A stretch of 64,000 nt of DNA from CAZSXU01 sp964610505 (lineage in GTDB: Bacteria; Arandabacterota; Arandabacteria; JAGLYR01): NCBI GenBank assembly GCA_964610505.1, contig CAZSXU010000016.1:32824-96823 (forward strand), written 5' to 3'. Position 1 is the stretch's first letter. Each line of letters starts with the position of its first letter. The position numbers and the translations under genes were made by a program. This document shows positions 50,413 to 60,429 of the stretch, in pieces. The notes beneath the pieces were generated by a model, which was not told where the DNA came from, searched no databases, and saw nothing but the letters and a program-made list of their open reading frames with translations.

Positions 50413-51120
50413 ATGTTGGGGAGAGTCGGAGGTGTGTTGGTTGTGGGCGGGATGCTGCTGCTCGCCGGGCTGAGCTGTCTCGACGAGTCTCCGACTCGAT
50501 CCGAGCCCTCCCCCGTGTTCTTCTCGCTCAGCCCGGGGGCCCAATGGACCTACGAGTATGTGATCGACGACAGCACTCGCGATTGGATGATTCGGGTGCG
50601 GGACGAGCGGGTCGTGGTCATGGGCGACACCTTCTGGGCCCTCGACTACTACAGCGACGGTGCCCTGACGCTCACCGACTACTTCGCGCAGGAGAGCGGG
50701 AGGCTCTACCTGGCCGGAGAGCGGTCGGTGGCCTGGGAAGATACGTTTGTCATGGTGTTGTCTCCTCCGCTGCTCTATACGCCCGCAAGTGGGGAACCGG
50801 GCGAAACGTGGTCTTCGGTCGGAGCGGTCACGAATCTCAAGATTACCCCCGCAACACCGGCCCCGGAGACCCTTGTGACCGAGGGCCACTTTGCTTTCAC
50901 GGGACGGGTACTGGGAGAAGAGAGGGTGACCGTTCCGGCCTCGGAGGAGCCTCTCGATGCCCTCTGGATCGAGTATTATGGTGAAACGGACCCATGGTCG
51001 CCGCCCGAGATCCACAGCTATTTCTGGTATGCAGAGGATATCGGACCCGTTCAGACCGTTGATCTGATCTTTGGCGGTAGAACCGTCAATCGCCTGTCCG
51101 AATACGTGCAGGGAAAGTAG
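50413..51120 (+). CDS. Lipoprotein of unknown function, first gene of the alpha-glucan locus
   Basis: The 235-residue protein starts at ATG 50413, behind AAGGAGG, and has a signal peptide ending in the lipobox AGLSC. The mature part is beta-rich: FFSLSPGAQWTYEYVIDD, MIRVRDERVVVMGDTFWALDYY, RLYLAGERSVAWEDTFV, and a late EIHSYFWYAEDIGPVQTVDLIFGG. The FSLSPGAQWTYEY opening is common in secreted FCB lipoproteins with a lipocalin- or barrel-like sandwich. It is only 6 nt upstream of the 1405-residue secreted protein, so they are co-transcribed. Function is unknown. Confidence 0.86.
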   Translation: MLGRVGGVLVVGGMLLLAGLSCLDESPTRSEPSPVFFSLSPGAQWTYEYVIDDSTRDWMIRVRDERVVVMGDTFWALDYYSDGALTLTDYFAQESGRLYLAGERSVAWEDTFVMVLSPPLLYTPASGEPGETWSSVGAVTNLKITPATPAPETLVTEGHFAFTGRVLGEERVTVPASEEPLDALWIEYYGETDPWSPPEIHSYFWYAEDIGPVQTVDLIFGGRTVNRLSEYVQGK

Positions 51121-51126
51121 CCTCCC

Positions 51127-54100
51127 GTGACGATGCGGCCCGTTGGAATCCTCTTTCTGATTCACCTCATTGCGCCGATAGCGGCTCACGCCGTTCCCTA
51201 CAACACGCCGACGATCGACGGCACGCTTGCCGTGTCCGATGCCGACTGGGACGCCGACGACCGGCAGGCAACCAACGCGGATGTGCCCGAATCTCCGGTG
51301 GGCGATCTCGAGGCGATCTGGCTGACGTGGGATGCCGACTCCCTCTACATCGGAATCGATGGGCTGGCGCTGGGGGGAGCGTCTGCCGGGCGCCTGGCTT
51401 TCGTTGTCGACGCCGACCTGGGGGCATCCACGGGCCGCGTGGACCTGGGAGACAAGTATCGTCTCGGCGGAGCCTCGATGGAGTGGTTGATTGCCGCACC
51501 GGGCTTCGGCGCGGATTTCGTCGGCATGATCCGGGGGGATCAGACCTCGGTGGCGCTGTCGAAGACGCCGGGCGATGCCAACGCCTCGACGGTTCCCTCG
51601 TCGGACTATCGACAGGCGACCTCTTCGGCCGTGACCGGAGACTCCCTCCAAATCGTGGAGCTGGCTCTTCCCTGGGCGCTCGTCTATCCGGACCACTCGG
51701 GCGGGGTTCTGCCGGGAGCGGAAATCGGACTGACGGCGGCTCTCCTCATCAATGAGGCCCGTCCGCCCCAGAAGCTGACCAACGATATCCTCCCGTCCGA
51801 GAGTGAGCAGGGGGCGGGATTTTTCTACGACTCGACGGCCGACACGCTCCGAACGGACACGGTGATTCAGATTGTCGTCGACGCCAACGCCGACGGGGTG
51901 CCCGATACCGAGAAGGGGGAGGGTTCCATCACCGGAACGATTGCCTTCGACGATATCGGGGGCGCGCCGTTCCCGGAAGTTGAAGTGACCGCGTACGAGC
52001 TGCCCGACGGAGTGGCGCCGTTTCGGCTTTCCCACTCGGACACATCCGACGCGTCCTACGAGCTTGCCGAGCTCGCCGAGGGGAATTCGTACCGCCTGGT
52101 GTTTTCGCACCCCTGGTACGAACCGGCCCCCGTGGATAGTGTTTTCATTCCGGTCGGGGATCCGGACGTGGTGCTCGATCCGATCGCGCTCACCGCCTAC
52201 ACGGGTTCGATTTCCGGAACCCTGCTTCCCCGGACCGTCACGGCGCGTGTCGTGGCCTACCGGGACGGTACAGCCGTGGACAGCGCCACGACCGATGGAT
52301 CGACGGGTGCATTTCAGGTGGTTCATCTCAACACGGGCACCTATGACATCGACGCCGTGTCTCTAACGCCGTGCTACGTGGGTGCGTCGAAGGATTCGAT
52401 CGATGTGGTGAACGGCGCGGATGCCCCGGTGGATACGCTCGTTCTCGTGCAGTACGGCTCCATCGGCGGTACGGTGACGCCCACCGACGCGCGAGTTAGA
52501 CTGGAAGCGCTCCGGGGAGACAGCGTATACGCCTGGATTCAGACCTCCGGTGCGTATCGTCTCTCGTGTCTTCCGGCGGGGGACTACTCCGTCCGGGCGA
52601 CGCCGGAGGACCCCGAGTACGCCGACGCGCAGGCGGACAGCATTCGAGTTACGGACGGCCAGGAGACCTCGGGTGTCGACTTCAATCTTCTCGGGGTTTC
52701 GACCTGGCGCTACTCGGCCGATCCGATCGGTGACGATCATGGGCCCGGGCAGCTGCTCGATCCGGCGGGCAATCTGGTTCTGGTCGACTGGGCGGGGAAC
52801 TACGTCTATGCCAAAGACCGGTCCGAGGTCTCCCCCGGTCTGATTCCGAACCTGGAACCGGTCGAGGGCCTCTACTACGTGTACCCGACCAGCCTGGCGT
52901 TTCCGCCCAGGTCACACGATATCCAGAGTCTTGAAGTGAAGGACCGTGAGGCCGCCATCGAGTTCGTGGTGACCGTCGGCGCACTGCCCGATCCGGCCAA
53001 CCCGGAACCGTATGACTACGCTCAATGGGTCGGCTTCCTGGAGGAAGACGCCGAGATTCTTCTCCAGCAAATCAGCATCTACATCGACGCCGGAGCCGGG
53101 GGCAGCATACGCGGACTTCCCTGGCGAGGCCACGACATCGCGGAATGGGACGCCTGGGAATATGCCGTCAGCATCAGTGGGTGGTGGAAGGGACTCATTC
53201 ATTCCAACAATTCCAGTCTTCGGGAGAACTACACGGTCTACAAGACGGATCTCGATATCGATCTCCACGCGGATTTTGACACCCGGACGATCTCGGCCAA
53301 GGTTCCCAAATCGCTTCTCGGCAACCCGACCGAAGAGGAGTTCGATGAGTGGGACATTCTCGTGGTGCTCTGCGGCCACGATGGAGGCGATAGCGATGAG
53401 AATCTGGGCGCCATCCGGTGGGTCGAGGGCGGGTTCGATCCGGAGTGGCGGTTCCAGGGAGGACGGAGCGGAAGCGAGGGGACCTGGGACGGCAAGCAGG
53501 ATCCCAACGTGATCGACATTCTTCCTCTTCCGGGCATGAGTCACGATCTCCCCGATACGCTGACGGGCGAGATGATGGATTACACGCGGCCACAGAACCG
53601 GGCCCGCATCGAGACCGATGAGTACCCGATACGTCTGGCTGCAAGCCGCTTCGAGGATCGCGAGGCACCGAGCATCGACTTCTCCCAGTACTACGCGTTC
53701 ACCGGAGGAACACAGACGAATCCCGAGTGGGGTCTGTACTACTACTCGGAAGAGAGAGACGTGTTCATCATCGACGCGGGGGATACGGTTTCGGCCTACG
53801 GCGATCAGAGAGTTGCGCTGGTTTCCAATTCCCTTCAGGCCATCTTCGGCAAACCGATCTGGATCGACCGCCCGGGCTGGTACGACGTGAAAGTGCGCTC
53901 GGTGGGCTACGGCCAGCAGATGCGTCTCTACGTGTGGTCCGAGGGCGAGGAGGATTCCTCGGTGGAGGCCGCGGTGGACAGCCTGGACCGGTTGGTTCCG
54001 GCCGGAGGGAAATGGGTCGATGACGTATGGGGTTCGGTTCACCTCCAGCAGGGTTTGAACGCCTTCGTGTTCAGTCACGTGGGGGGCGTGGCCCAGGACA

Positions 54101-55344
54101 TCTCCGACGGGATGACGCTCACGCCGACCGTTCCCGAGGGCGATCCCCCTCTGGACCTACAGATCGCGCGTCTGGCCAACACGGAACACATCACGATTCG
54201 AACCGGGATCGTGGACAATATGGGGTTCCGGGACTATGTGGACGCCTGGCTGATCTACCGAACGGCCGAGGGCGATACGCAGAGGGTGGCTCTCGGGCAG
54301 GAGGAAGGGACCGACGAGTGGCTGACGGACATCGAGGTGGGAGATCTGAACGAGCTCGTGTTCCACTTCGAGGCGAAAGACAACGCCGGCGTCCTCAATC
54401 CCGAGCCCAAGGTGGACAACTACTCGGCCTATCCGAGAATCCGTCCGGATCGCCCCCTCACGCCGTCGGTCCGGGATTCTCTCCTGGCCCTCGGTACGCA
54501 GGATTCGATTCTCTTTTTCTATCGTATCCCGATCGTGGAGATCGATCGCTTCGAGGCCGAGGAGGTCGGCTGGCTTCCCCGGAAGAAGATGTTCCGGTCG
54601 CCCGAAGGTTCAAAGGTGATCATCACCCAATCGGCCGTGCCGAAGGAGACCGGCGGGCTCAGGGTCTCGGTCACCGCCGTGTCGGAGGACTCCATTCCCG
54701 CGGCGTCCTTCACCGCGAACCCCGGGTCCCTGCGGTCCATCGGTGTGGCCCGAGACATGCGCGTATGGGATCTCGAGGACAACCCGATCACGGATTTCCA
54801 GACTCCGATTCAGATCTCCATCCACTACCAGCTGAAGCCCGAGCTGGAAGGACGGATCGCGGAAGATCATCTTGTTCTGTATCGATGGGAGCCGCAGACG
54901 TCCCGGTGGGTGTTCGTCGGCGGGCGCGTGAACCCGGATGCGAGAACGATCCTGGCCGACGTGCGGCATCTTGCGGAACGGTACGCCGTGTTCGAAGACC
55001 GGAGCCTCTCGCGCAACCGGGATGACTTCATCACGGGGATTACCTTCGAGCCCAATCCTTTCTCTCCCAACGGGGACGGGATCTACGACGAGCTCAGAAT
55101 ATCCTACTACCTGTGGTCAAACGCCACGATCACGATCGATATCTACGATATGAGCGGGCACGAGGTGAACAACTTTGTCTACGAGGACACGGGGTCTCCG
55201 GGCGAGGCGCTGGGACATGAATGGAACGGCAGAGACAAGAACGGAGAATGGGTTCCCTACGGCATCTATATCGTGCGGTTCCGGGCGGTGGACGAGAGCG
55301 AATTCCTGTATCGGTTCAACAAAGCCGTGGCGGTGATTCGGTAA
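51127..55344 (+). CDS. Large secreted protein with CBM9-like, CarboxypepD-like, glucodextranase-C-like and CHU_C-type domains
   Basis: The 1405-residue protein starts at GTG/ATG 51127-51133 and has a signal peptide ending HAVPY. Residues about 25-230 look like a CBM9/DOMON module (TIDGTLAVSDADWDADD, SLYIGIDGLALG). About 260-520 contain CarboxypepD-regulatory-like repeats (SITGTIAFDDIGGAPFPEV, SISGTLLPRTV, SIGGTVTPTDA). About 530-800 resemble the C-terminal module of glucodextranase (DPIGDDHGPGQL, YYVYPTSLAFPPRSHDI, ISIYIDAGAGGS, DPNVIDILPLP). Further Ig-like strands follow, and the protein ends with a gliding-motility-type domain (FEPNPFSPNGDGIYDEL ... GIYIVRFRAVDE). No catalytic residues are evident. 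I predict a cell-surface glycan-binding scaffold in the alpha-glucan locus. Confidence 0.9.
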   Translation: MTMRPVGILFLIHLIAPIAAHAVPYNTPTIDGTLAVSDADWDADDRQATNADVPESPVGDLEAIWLTWDADSLYIGIDGLALGGASAGRLAFVVDADLGASTGRVDLGDKYRLGGASMEWLIAAPGFGADFVGMIRGDQTSVALSKTPGDANASTVPSSDYRQATSSAVTGDSLQIVELALPWALVYPDHSGGVLPGAEIGLTAALLINEARPPQKLTNDILPSESEQGAGFFYDSTADTLRTDTVIQIVVDANADGVPDTEKGEGSITGTIAFDDIGGAPFPEVEVTAYELPDGVAPFRLSHSDTSDASYELAELAEGNSYRLVFSHPWYEPAPVDSVFIPVGDPDVVLDPIALTAYTGSISGTLLPRTVTARVVAYRDGTAVDSATTDGSTGAFQVVHLNTGTYDIDAVSLTPCYVGASKDSIDVVNGADAPVDTLVLVQYGSIGGTVTPTDARVRLEALRGDSVYAWIQTSGAYRLSCLPAGDYSVRATPEDPEYADAQADSIRVTDGQETSGVDFNLLGVSTWRYSADPIGDDHGPGQLLDPAGNLVLVDWAGNYVYAKDRSEVSPGLIPNLEPVEGLYYVYPTSLAFPPRSHDIQSLEVKDREAAIEFVVTVGALPDPANPEPYDYAQWVGFLEEDAEILLQQISIYIDAGAGGSIRGLPWRGHDIAEWDAWEYAVSISGWWKGLIHSNNSSLRENYTVYKTDLDIDLHADFDTRTISAKVPKSLLGNPTEEEFDEWDILVVLCGHDGGDSDENLGAIRWVEGGFDPEWRFQGGRSGSEGTWDGKQDPNVIDILPLPGMSHDLPDTLTGEMMDYTRPQNRARIETDEYPIRLAASRFEDREAPSIDFSQYYAFTGGTQTNPEWGLYYYSEERDVFIIDAGDTVSAYGDQRVALVSNSLQAIFGKPIWIDRPGWYDVKVRSVGYGQQMRLYVWSEGEEDSSVEAAVDSLDRLVPAGGKWVDDVWGSVHLQQGLNAFVFSHVGGVAQDISDGMTLTPTVPEGDPPLDLQIARLANTEHITIRTGIVDNMGFRDYVDAWLIYRTAEGDTQRVALGQEEGTDEWLTDIEVGDLNELVFHFEAKDNAGVLNPEPKVDNYSAYPRIRPDRPLTPSVRDSLLALGTQDSILFFYRIPIVEIDRFEAEEVGWLPRKKMFRSPEGSKVIITQSAVPKETGGLRVSVTAVSEDSIPAASFTANPGSLRSIGVARDMRVWDLEDNPITDFQTPIQISIHYQLKPELEGRIAEDHLVLYRWEPQTSRWVFVGGRVNPDARTILADVRHLAERYAVFEDRSLSRNRDDFITGITFEPNPFSPNGDGIYDELRISYYLWSNATITIDIYDMSGHEVNNFVYEDTGSPGEALGHEWNGRDKNGEWVPYGIYIVRFRAVDESEFLYRFNKAVAVIR

Positions 55345-55358
55345 AGAGGTGTGAGGGG

Positions 55359-56234
55359 ATGAGAGGGATAGGACGTATGCGTCCTATAGGACCTGTACTG
55401 ATGTTCCTGGCACTGCTGTGTCCTGCGCCCACGCACGCCGATTTCCGGGACATGGAGATCGGGGCCCGACCCCTGGCGCTGGGCGGCGCGTTCGTCTCGA
55501 TCAGCGATGATGCCAACGGGGTCTACTGGAACCCGGCCGGACTCGCCTGGTCGACCCGCCCGGAGCTCCTGGGAATGGTGACCCGGGCCTACGGAATCGA
55601 CGACCTCGGCATGTACTATCTGAGCGGAACCGGCCGGATCGGAAGGGTGGCCGTCGGGGGCGGCTGGATGCGGCTCGGGATCACGGATGTCTACAATGAG
55701 GACACTTTCTCGTTTTCCGGAGCGATGGGCTGGAAGTCCTTCTCGGCCGGGGCGACGCTGAAGTTCCTGCGGGTCGATGCGCCGGGATACGAAGCCTACA
55801 ATGATCCCGGCTACCTGGGGGCCCAGATGGAGCCCACGGTCGACGTGGGAATTCAGTGGCGGCCCCTGAAGAACCTGTCCTTCGGCTGCGCCGCCTACAA
55901 TCTGACCCGGCCGGAGATCAAGATGATCGATACGACCGTGGACGCGGATCCGGTTCCCCGGGATATTCGAGGCGGCTTCTCCTTCGTTGTCCGGGAGGTC
56001 TGGCTGCTGAGTCTGGACGTCGTGAAGCGGGATACCGACGAATCCGCATACACGCTGCACGCCGGAACGGAGCTTTGGTTCTACGATGCGTTCGCACTTC
56101 GGGCCGGGGTGGATCGGGGGCGGATCACCATGGGGGCCGCCATCGACGCCGGGCGCTGGCAACTGGACGGAGTCGTGTCGGCCCATCGCATCATGGGCAA
56201 CACGTACCGGCTGGCGCTGACGCTGAGGAAATAG
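55359..56234 (+). CDS. PorV/PorQ (UPF0164) family outer-membrane protein
   Basis: The 291-residue protein is read from ATG 55359; ATG 55377 behind GAGGGATAGG is an equal option. The mature start DFRDMEIGARPLALGGAFVSISDDANGVYWNPAGLAW is the family signature. The rest is a beta-barrel ending TYRLALTLRK. The family includes PorV, which acts with sorted cargo in type IX secretion. It follows a protein with a sorting-type C-terminus by only 14 nt, as the PorV-like gene at 16.2 kb accompanies another sorted protein. The recurring pairing suggests cargo handling or surface assembly. Confidence 0.9.
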   Translation: MRGIGRMRPIGPVLMFLALLCPAPTHADFRDMEIGARPLALGGAFVSISDDANGVYWNPAGLAWSTRPELLGMVTRAYGIDDLGMYYLSGTGRIGRVAVGGGWMRLGITDVYNEDTFSFSGAMGWKSFSAGATLKFLRVDAPGYEAYNDPGYLGAQMEPTVDVGIQWRPLKNLSFGCAAYNLTRPEIKMIDTTVDADPVPRDIRGGFSFVVREVWLLSLDVVKRDTDESAYTLHAGTELWFYDAFALRAGVDRGRITMGAAIDAGRWQLDGVVSAHRIMGNTYRLALTLRK

Positions 56235-56275
56235 CGAATGGGCGAATGGGCGAAAGGGCGAAAGGGCGTGAAAGG
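56234..56275 (+). repeat. GGGCGAATGGGCGAA repeat, copy 1
   Basis: Near-tandem GGGCGAATG / GGGCGAAAG words between the PorV-like and barrel genes. It supplies a spurious upstream start to the barrel frame. Confidence 0.8.
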
Positions 56276-56327
56276 CCGACTCCCCGGGCCGCAGATTGGA
56301 CAGATTTTACAGGCAGGATGGTCCGTG

Positions 56328-57803
56328 ATGTCTTCGTCCCATGTTCCGGGCTTGGTCTCCATCGTCATCGCCGGTTGCCTTTCGTCGCTTGTGATCGCGA
56401 CCGGCACGGCCGATGCCCGGGTGCGTCTTGAGGGCTACTACGAAACCGAGGCCGTGGCCGAGAGTAACAACAGCCTGCAGCAGGGGGATCGCTGGGTATT
56501 CAATCCCATGAAGCACCTCTATGAATTCAAGGTCGGCGCCGACCCCCACCGCAATATCGATCTGTGGACCAAGTTCAACTCGGACAACAACAACATCGAT
56601 CGCAATCTTCACGTGCGCCGCTTCTGGATCATCGAAGGGCATCTGAGGGCCCACGGGGAGGGTTGGGAAGCGTTTGCCTTCACAAAGGAAGACCGCTACT
56701 GGATGGCCAACGTGCTCTCGCATTTCTTCACGTGGGCGGACGGGAGCCGCCTGCGGACCGGCGACAACATGGGCATCCGGCTGGACGGTTGGAGTGGAAA
56801 CGGGCTGCATACGACGTTCATCTACAGTGATTTCACCGGGACCCAGGAACCGGCGGAGGACGCGAAGATCCTGAAAGTGGACCGGTACTGGGAAAAGCAG
56901 AAACTCTTCGTCGCCGGCTACTGGTTGCGGAAGGACTGGAACGGCCGCTCGTCGGACGGAGAGGTTCTGTACGACGATGATGACTACAACCAGGTACTCG
57001 GATTGGACATGCGCTGGAACCGCGGGTTTGAGTGGGCTATGCAGCTGGGCCATTCGACCGTCCCCAGCCAGCGGATCTATGGAGTGAACGACAATGCCTG
57101 GGCCTTCGCCACCGAGATACGAAATCTCCTGGTGGGTCCCTTCCAGCTGGTGCTCTCGCACCGGAACTACGGAAAAGAGTTCTTCGACTACCTTTCGGGG
57201 GCGCTGGACGCCGGCGGTCAGCAGGGCCGGCGCTACTACAACGGCGAGATCCTGTACGGGTTTCCGCTGCGCGCAGTGACGACGAAGCTCCGGTACGAAC
57301 ACTACGACCAGGACCCCATCGGGACCGTTCGCGAGCAATCCGTGGATCAGGTGTACACCGAGTTCTACGTGGAGTTTGTCCACGGGTTCGCCTCCCGCGT
57401 CTACTACGAGAAGACGGACAACCTTGACGGGCGATGGAAACATCTCTTCGGAGAGATGTCCGTGGAGAACTTCCTGGCCAAACTGAAAGCCCAGTTCAAG
57501 ATTCGCAACCTCGGTACCAAGTACGAGGAGATTGTCTACGGAATCGATCTCGGATTCAAACTCAGCGATAGATTCAAGGCGAATCTCAGGGCGCTCACGA
57601 GCGATGATCGCAGGTCGGTCCTCGCCCGGCAGTCGCTCTGGGCGCAGGCCATTTATCACGTGGGCGATCAGATGGAGCTCACGTTTGACTACGGGCCCTC
57701 GTGGCACGGGGACAACGACCTCACGAACGACGGGGATTTCGCCGGCAATTCGTCGGCGGACGTCACTCACCGCTTCTCGCTGAGGATGAAAGCCTGGTGG
57801 TAG
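56328..57803 (+). CDS. Outer-membrane beta-barrel protein of the alpha-glucan locus
   Basis: The 491-residue protein is read from ATG 56328; the open frame up to 56238 consists of repeat sequence. A signal peptide ends GTADAR. From VRLEGYYETEAVAES onward alternating hydrophobic strands with aromatic girdles run to the end (SLRMKAWW, terminal Trp), consistent with a 16- to 18-strand porin. Central strands are strongly charged and aromatic (HVRRFWIIEGHLRAHGEGW, KEDRYWMANVLSHFF). It is not SusC-like and lacks a plug. Lying before a CBM-bearing barrel and ABC sugar permeases, it may be a maltodextrin-type porin; substrate is inferred from context only. Confidence 0.86.
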   Translation: MSSSHVPGLVSIVIAGCLSSLVIATGTADARVRLEGYYETEAVAESNNSLQQGDRWVFNPMKHLYEFKVGADPHRNIDLWTKFNSDNNNIDRNLHVRRFWIIEGHLRAHGEGWEAFAFTKEDRYWMANVLSHFFTWADGSRLRTGDNMGIRLDGWSGNGLHTTFIYSDFTGTQEPAEDAKILKVDRYWEKQKLFVAGYWLRKDWNGRSSDGEVLYDDDDYNQVLGLDMRWNRGFEWAMQLGHSTVPSQRIYGVNDNAWAFATEIRNLLVGPFQLVLSHRNYGKEFFDYLSGALDAGGQQGRRYYNGEILYGFPLRAVTTKLRYEHYDQDPIGTVREQSVDQVYTEFYVEFVHGFASRVYYEKTDNLDGRWKHLFGEMSVENFLAKLKAQFKIRNLGTKYEEIVYGIDLGFKLSDRFKANLRALTSDDRRSVLARQSLWAQAIYHVGDQMELTFDYGPSWHGDNDLTNDGDFAGNSSADVTHRFSLRMKAWW

Positions 57804-57837
57804 TCCGGTCCGCCGTGCGGAACGAGAAAGGGACGCA

Positions 57838-60357
57838 ATGATGCGCAGACAAACGCTGAGGATGCCGGGTATCCTCCTGGGATGCATTCTGATTCCCGCT
57901 CTGGGAGCCGCCGTGGAGGTGACCTTTCGGGTCACGGTGCCCGGGAACACCCCGGCGGGCGAGAGCGTGTTCGTCGTCGGGAACCTTCCCGGGCTGGGAG
58001 AATGGAATCCGGGCGCCCTGAAGATGACGACCGTCGAATCCGGCGTGTGGGACATCACGATCGATCTGCCCGAGAGGGCGGCGATCGAGTACAAATACAC
58101 GCGGGGCGACTGGTCGAATGTCGAGAAGGCGACGGACGGCTCCGAGATGGACAACCGGACCGCCGTTGTCTCGAAGAGCCTTGTCCTCAAGGACAAGGTT
58201 GCCGGGTGGGCCGACGTGGCGCCCGCGGCCCCGGAGCGAAAGACCGAGCCGGCGGCGATTCCCGGGGACGCCTTTGTCACCTTCCGCGTCACGGTACCCG
58301 ACAACACACCCGAGGGGGAACCGATCTACATCTCGGGGGACGTTCCTGATCTGGGCGCGTGGGACGGAGGGTTCATCGAGATGACCCAGGTCGAGCCCAA
58401 CGTCTGGGAGGCCGAGGTCGAATTCTCGGTTCCCGGCCCGGTGGAGTACAAATACACACGGGGCGACTGGGGTACGGTGCAGAAGAAGACCGATGGAAGC
58501 GAGGCGGACAACAACAAGGCGAACGCCGTGTCCGGCATGGTGACGGACGACCGGATCCTGGCATGGGCCGACGTCCCTGCGGAGGCCGGGGGGGAAGGGG
58601 TGACGCTTCTCTCGAACACGGCGATGAGTTCCAAGGTCATGGCGAACGGCCGCTACGTCAGCAAGTACGTGAGCGAGAAGGAACCCGACGACCGGTACCG
58701 CCTGAACCGGCCGTCGCACGACATTCGGCTGGATTTCCTCGCCACGGCGGGTCCGACCGTTTCGGTTTGGGCGCGGGCCAGCTTCTATACCGGTGAGCAT
58801 TTCCATTTCTCTTTCGATTTCGACCGCGCCCGGGCGCACATCCACCCCGAAGAATTCGACCTCATGGCCTTCTACAACGAAGAGATTGTGGGGTTCGATG
58901 ATCCCTTCCGTCTCGTAGGGCACGGGGATCTGCGGAGCACTCTGGAGAACGATGACATTCCCTTCGGCCGGGGGGCCGCGGGCGCGCGAATGGAGTTCCG
59001 GCGTCTGGGCATGGACTTCGCCGCGATGGTAGCCAACGTGCACGACTTCGACGTTCGAAACAACCTGGACACGTACGATGAGATTGGCACGGACTGGCTG
59101 GCGGGACGAGTCACTCGTCCCCTCGGCTCGCTCGATCTGGGGATCACGGGCCGCAGGATTCGCACGGCCAACTGGGCCAGCGTCTATGAGACGGAGCCGC
59201 CGACGCCTCCTGCGGATATGAACGTCCAGGACTACAGCAACGAGTTCTTCGAGCTGAACGAGACCGATGATGTCCTCGCCTTGGATCTTACGAACCAAGG
59301 GCTGGGCGGGATATTGGACGTGGCCCTCGGCGCCGGGTACCAGAAGTGGAGCTCGGCCTGGGTGGTGGGCAATGCTCGGGAAAGGGTGTATCTGGGGAGC
59401 AACGTTAAGGTGGATGACGAGATCGGAAGTGCTTCGGGATACCTTGGGCTCTTCGAGACCGCTCTCCATCTTCGGGAGAACCTGAAGATTGACTTCCGTT
59501 TCCAGAGGAACTTCCTGGATTCCCCCGGCGAGGGCGCTTCGTATATCTCCTGGGTGCTCAAACACAAGGACGAGGCCAACCAGCACATCTTCCCCGTTGC
59601 AGTTCCCGGCCACGAGCGGGAAATCGATCGCGCGGAAGGAGGATTCCACTGGAGCGGGAGCCGAATGGGTCTCGGTATTTCGGTTTCAAGGATCGACGAC
59701 AACCGGCGGGACTATCTCGTCTCGAGTGACCGCCACGCTACGGAGACCCGCGTTCTTCCGGAGATCCTGCTCCGCCTGGGAGAACGGCTGGAAACGCGCT
59801 TCCGCTATCTCTATGAGCGCGGCACCCGGTTCGGCTTGAACTCGGGGATGGGAATTTCCTACGCCGAGCAGGAGTGGGAATCGGGATACCGGTTCCGGTT
59901 CGCCTCGGAGACCGAGAAGGGGGACACGCGGGTCTTTGCCGTCAATGCACGCTGCAGGCTCTCGAGGAGATGGTTCTGGGATCTGGACTACCAGCACTGG
60001 AACCTGTGGCGGGATTACGGCAACGACCGGACCGTAGAGGTGGACGGGACGTACGGTTTGTTGTTCACCGGGGTTTCCTATGAACCTCGAGACGGGGTCC
60101 AGATCCAGCTGGCGATCGGGGTCGATCCGGTCGACGACGAGGACGACCGGCTGTCGGGGCGCGAGATCTTCATGCGCCGGGAACTGGGGCTCTGGCAATA
60201 CTCCGACGACGATGAGGATGGAATTCGGAACTATCGGGATCGCGTGGAATGGGCGGACGACACGCCCCATTTCGCGTCGGGGCCCGACATCGGGGATCTG
60301 ATGGATTTCCTGAGCGAGACGAAGCAGATCCTCATCAAGGCCAAAGTAGAGTTCTAG
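57838..60357 (+). CDS. Outer-membrane beta-barrel with two N-terminal CBM20-like starch-binding modules
   Basis: The 839-residue protein starts at ATG 57838 behind GAAAGGGACG, with a signal peptide ending GAAVE. Two CBM20/E-set modules follow: about 22-120 (VTFRVTVPGNTPAGESVFVVG, PGLGEWNPGALKM, YKYTRGDWSNVEK) and about 140-240 (VTFRVTVPDNTPEGEPIYISG, PDLGAWDGG, YKYTRGDWGTVQK). Each keeps the aromatic pair used for glucan binding in such modules. About 280-839 is a beta-barrel with many amphipathic strands (HFHFSFDFDRARAHI, RFRYLYERGTRFG, QQILIKAKVEF at the end). Barrels with their own starch modules would bind glucan at the surface next to a channel. No SusC/SusD homologue is present. Confidence 0.88.
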   Translation: MMRRQTLRMPGILLGCILIPALGAAVEVTFRVTVPGNTPAGESVFVVGNLPGLGEWNPGALKMTTVESGVWDITIDLPERAAIEYKYTRGDWSNVEKATDGSEMDNRTAVVSKSLVLKDKVAGWADVAPAAPERKTEPAAIPGDAFVTFRVTVPDNTPEGEPIYISGDVPDLGAWDGGFIEMTQVEPNVWEAEVEFSVPGPVEYKYTRGDWGTVQKKTDGSEADNNKANAVSGMVTDDRILAWADVPAEAGGEGVTLLSNTAMSSKVMANGRYVSKYVSEKEPDDRYRLNRPSHDIRLDFLATAGPTVSVWARASFYTGEHFHFSFDFDRARAHIHPEEFDLMAFYNEEIVGFDDPFRLVGHGDLRSTLENDDIPFGRGAAGARMEFRRLGMDFAAMVANVHDFDVRNNLDTYDEIGTDWLAGRVTRPLGSLDLGITGRRIRTANWASVYETEPPTPPADMNVQDYSNEFFELNETDDVLALDLTNQGLGGILDVALGAGYQKWSSAWVVGNARERVYLGSNVKVDDEIGSASGYLGLFETALHLRENLKIDFRFQRNFLDSPGEGASYISWVLKHKDEANQHIFPVAVPGHEREIDRAEGGFHWSGSRMGLGISVSRIDDNRRDYLVSSDRHATETRVLPEILLRLGERLETRFRYLYERGTRFGLNSGMGISYAEQEWESGYRFRFASETEKGDTRVFAVNARCRLSRRWFWDLDYQHWNLWRDYGNDRTVEVDGTYGLLFTGVSYEPRDGVQIQLAIGVDPVDDEDDRLSGREIFMRRELGLWQYSDDDEDGIRNYRDRVEWADDTPHFASGPDIGDLMDFLSETKQILIKAKVEF

Positions 60358-60429
60358 AGGAAACAAGGGCGGGGCTTTCCCTGGGTGCTCTCATACGCTG
60401 CTGTCCCGGGACGCTCACACTGTGGGGTG

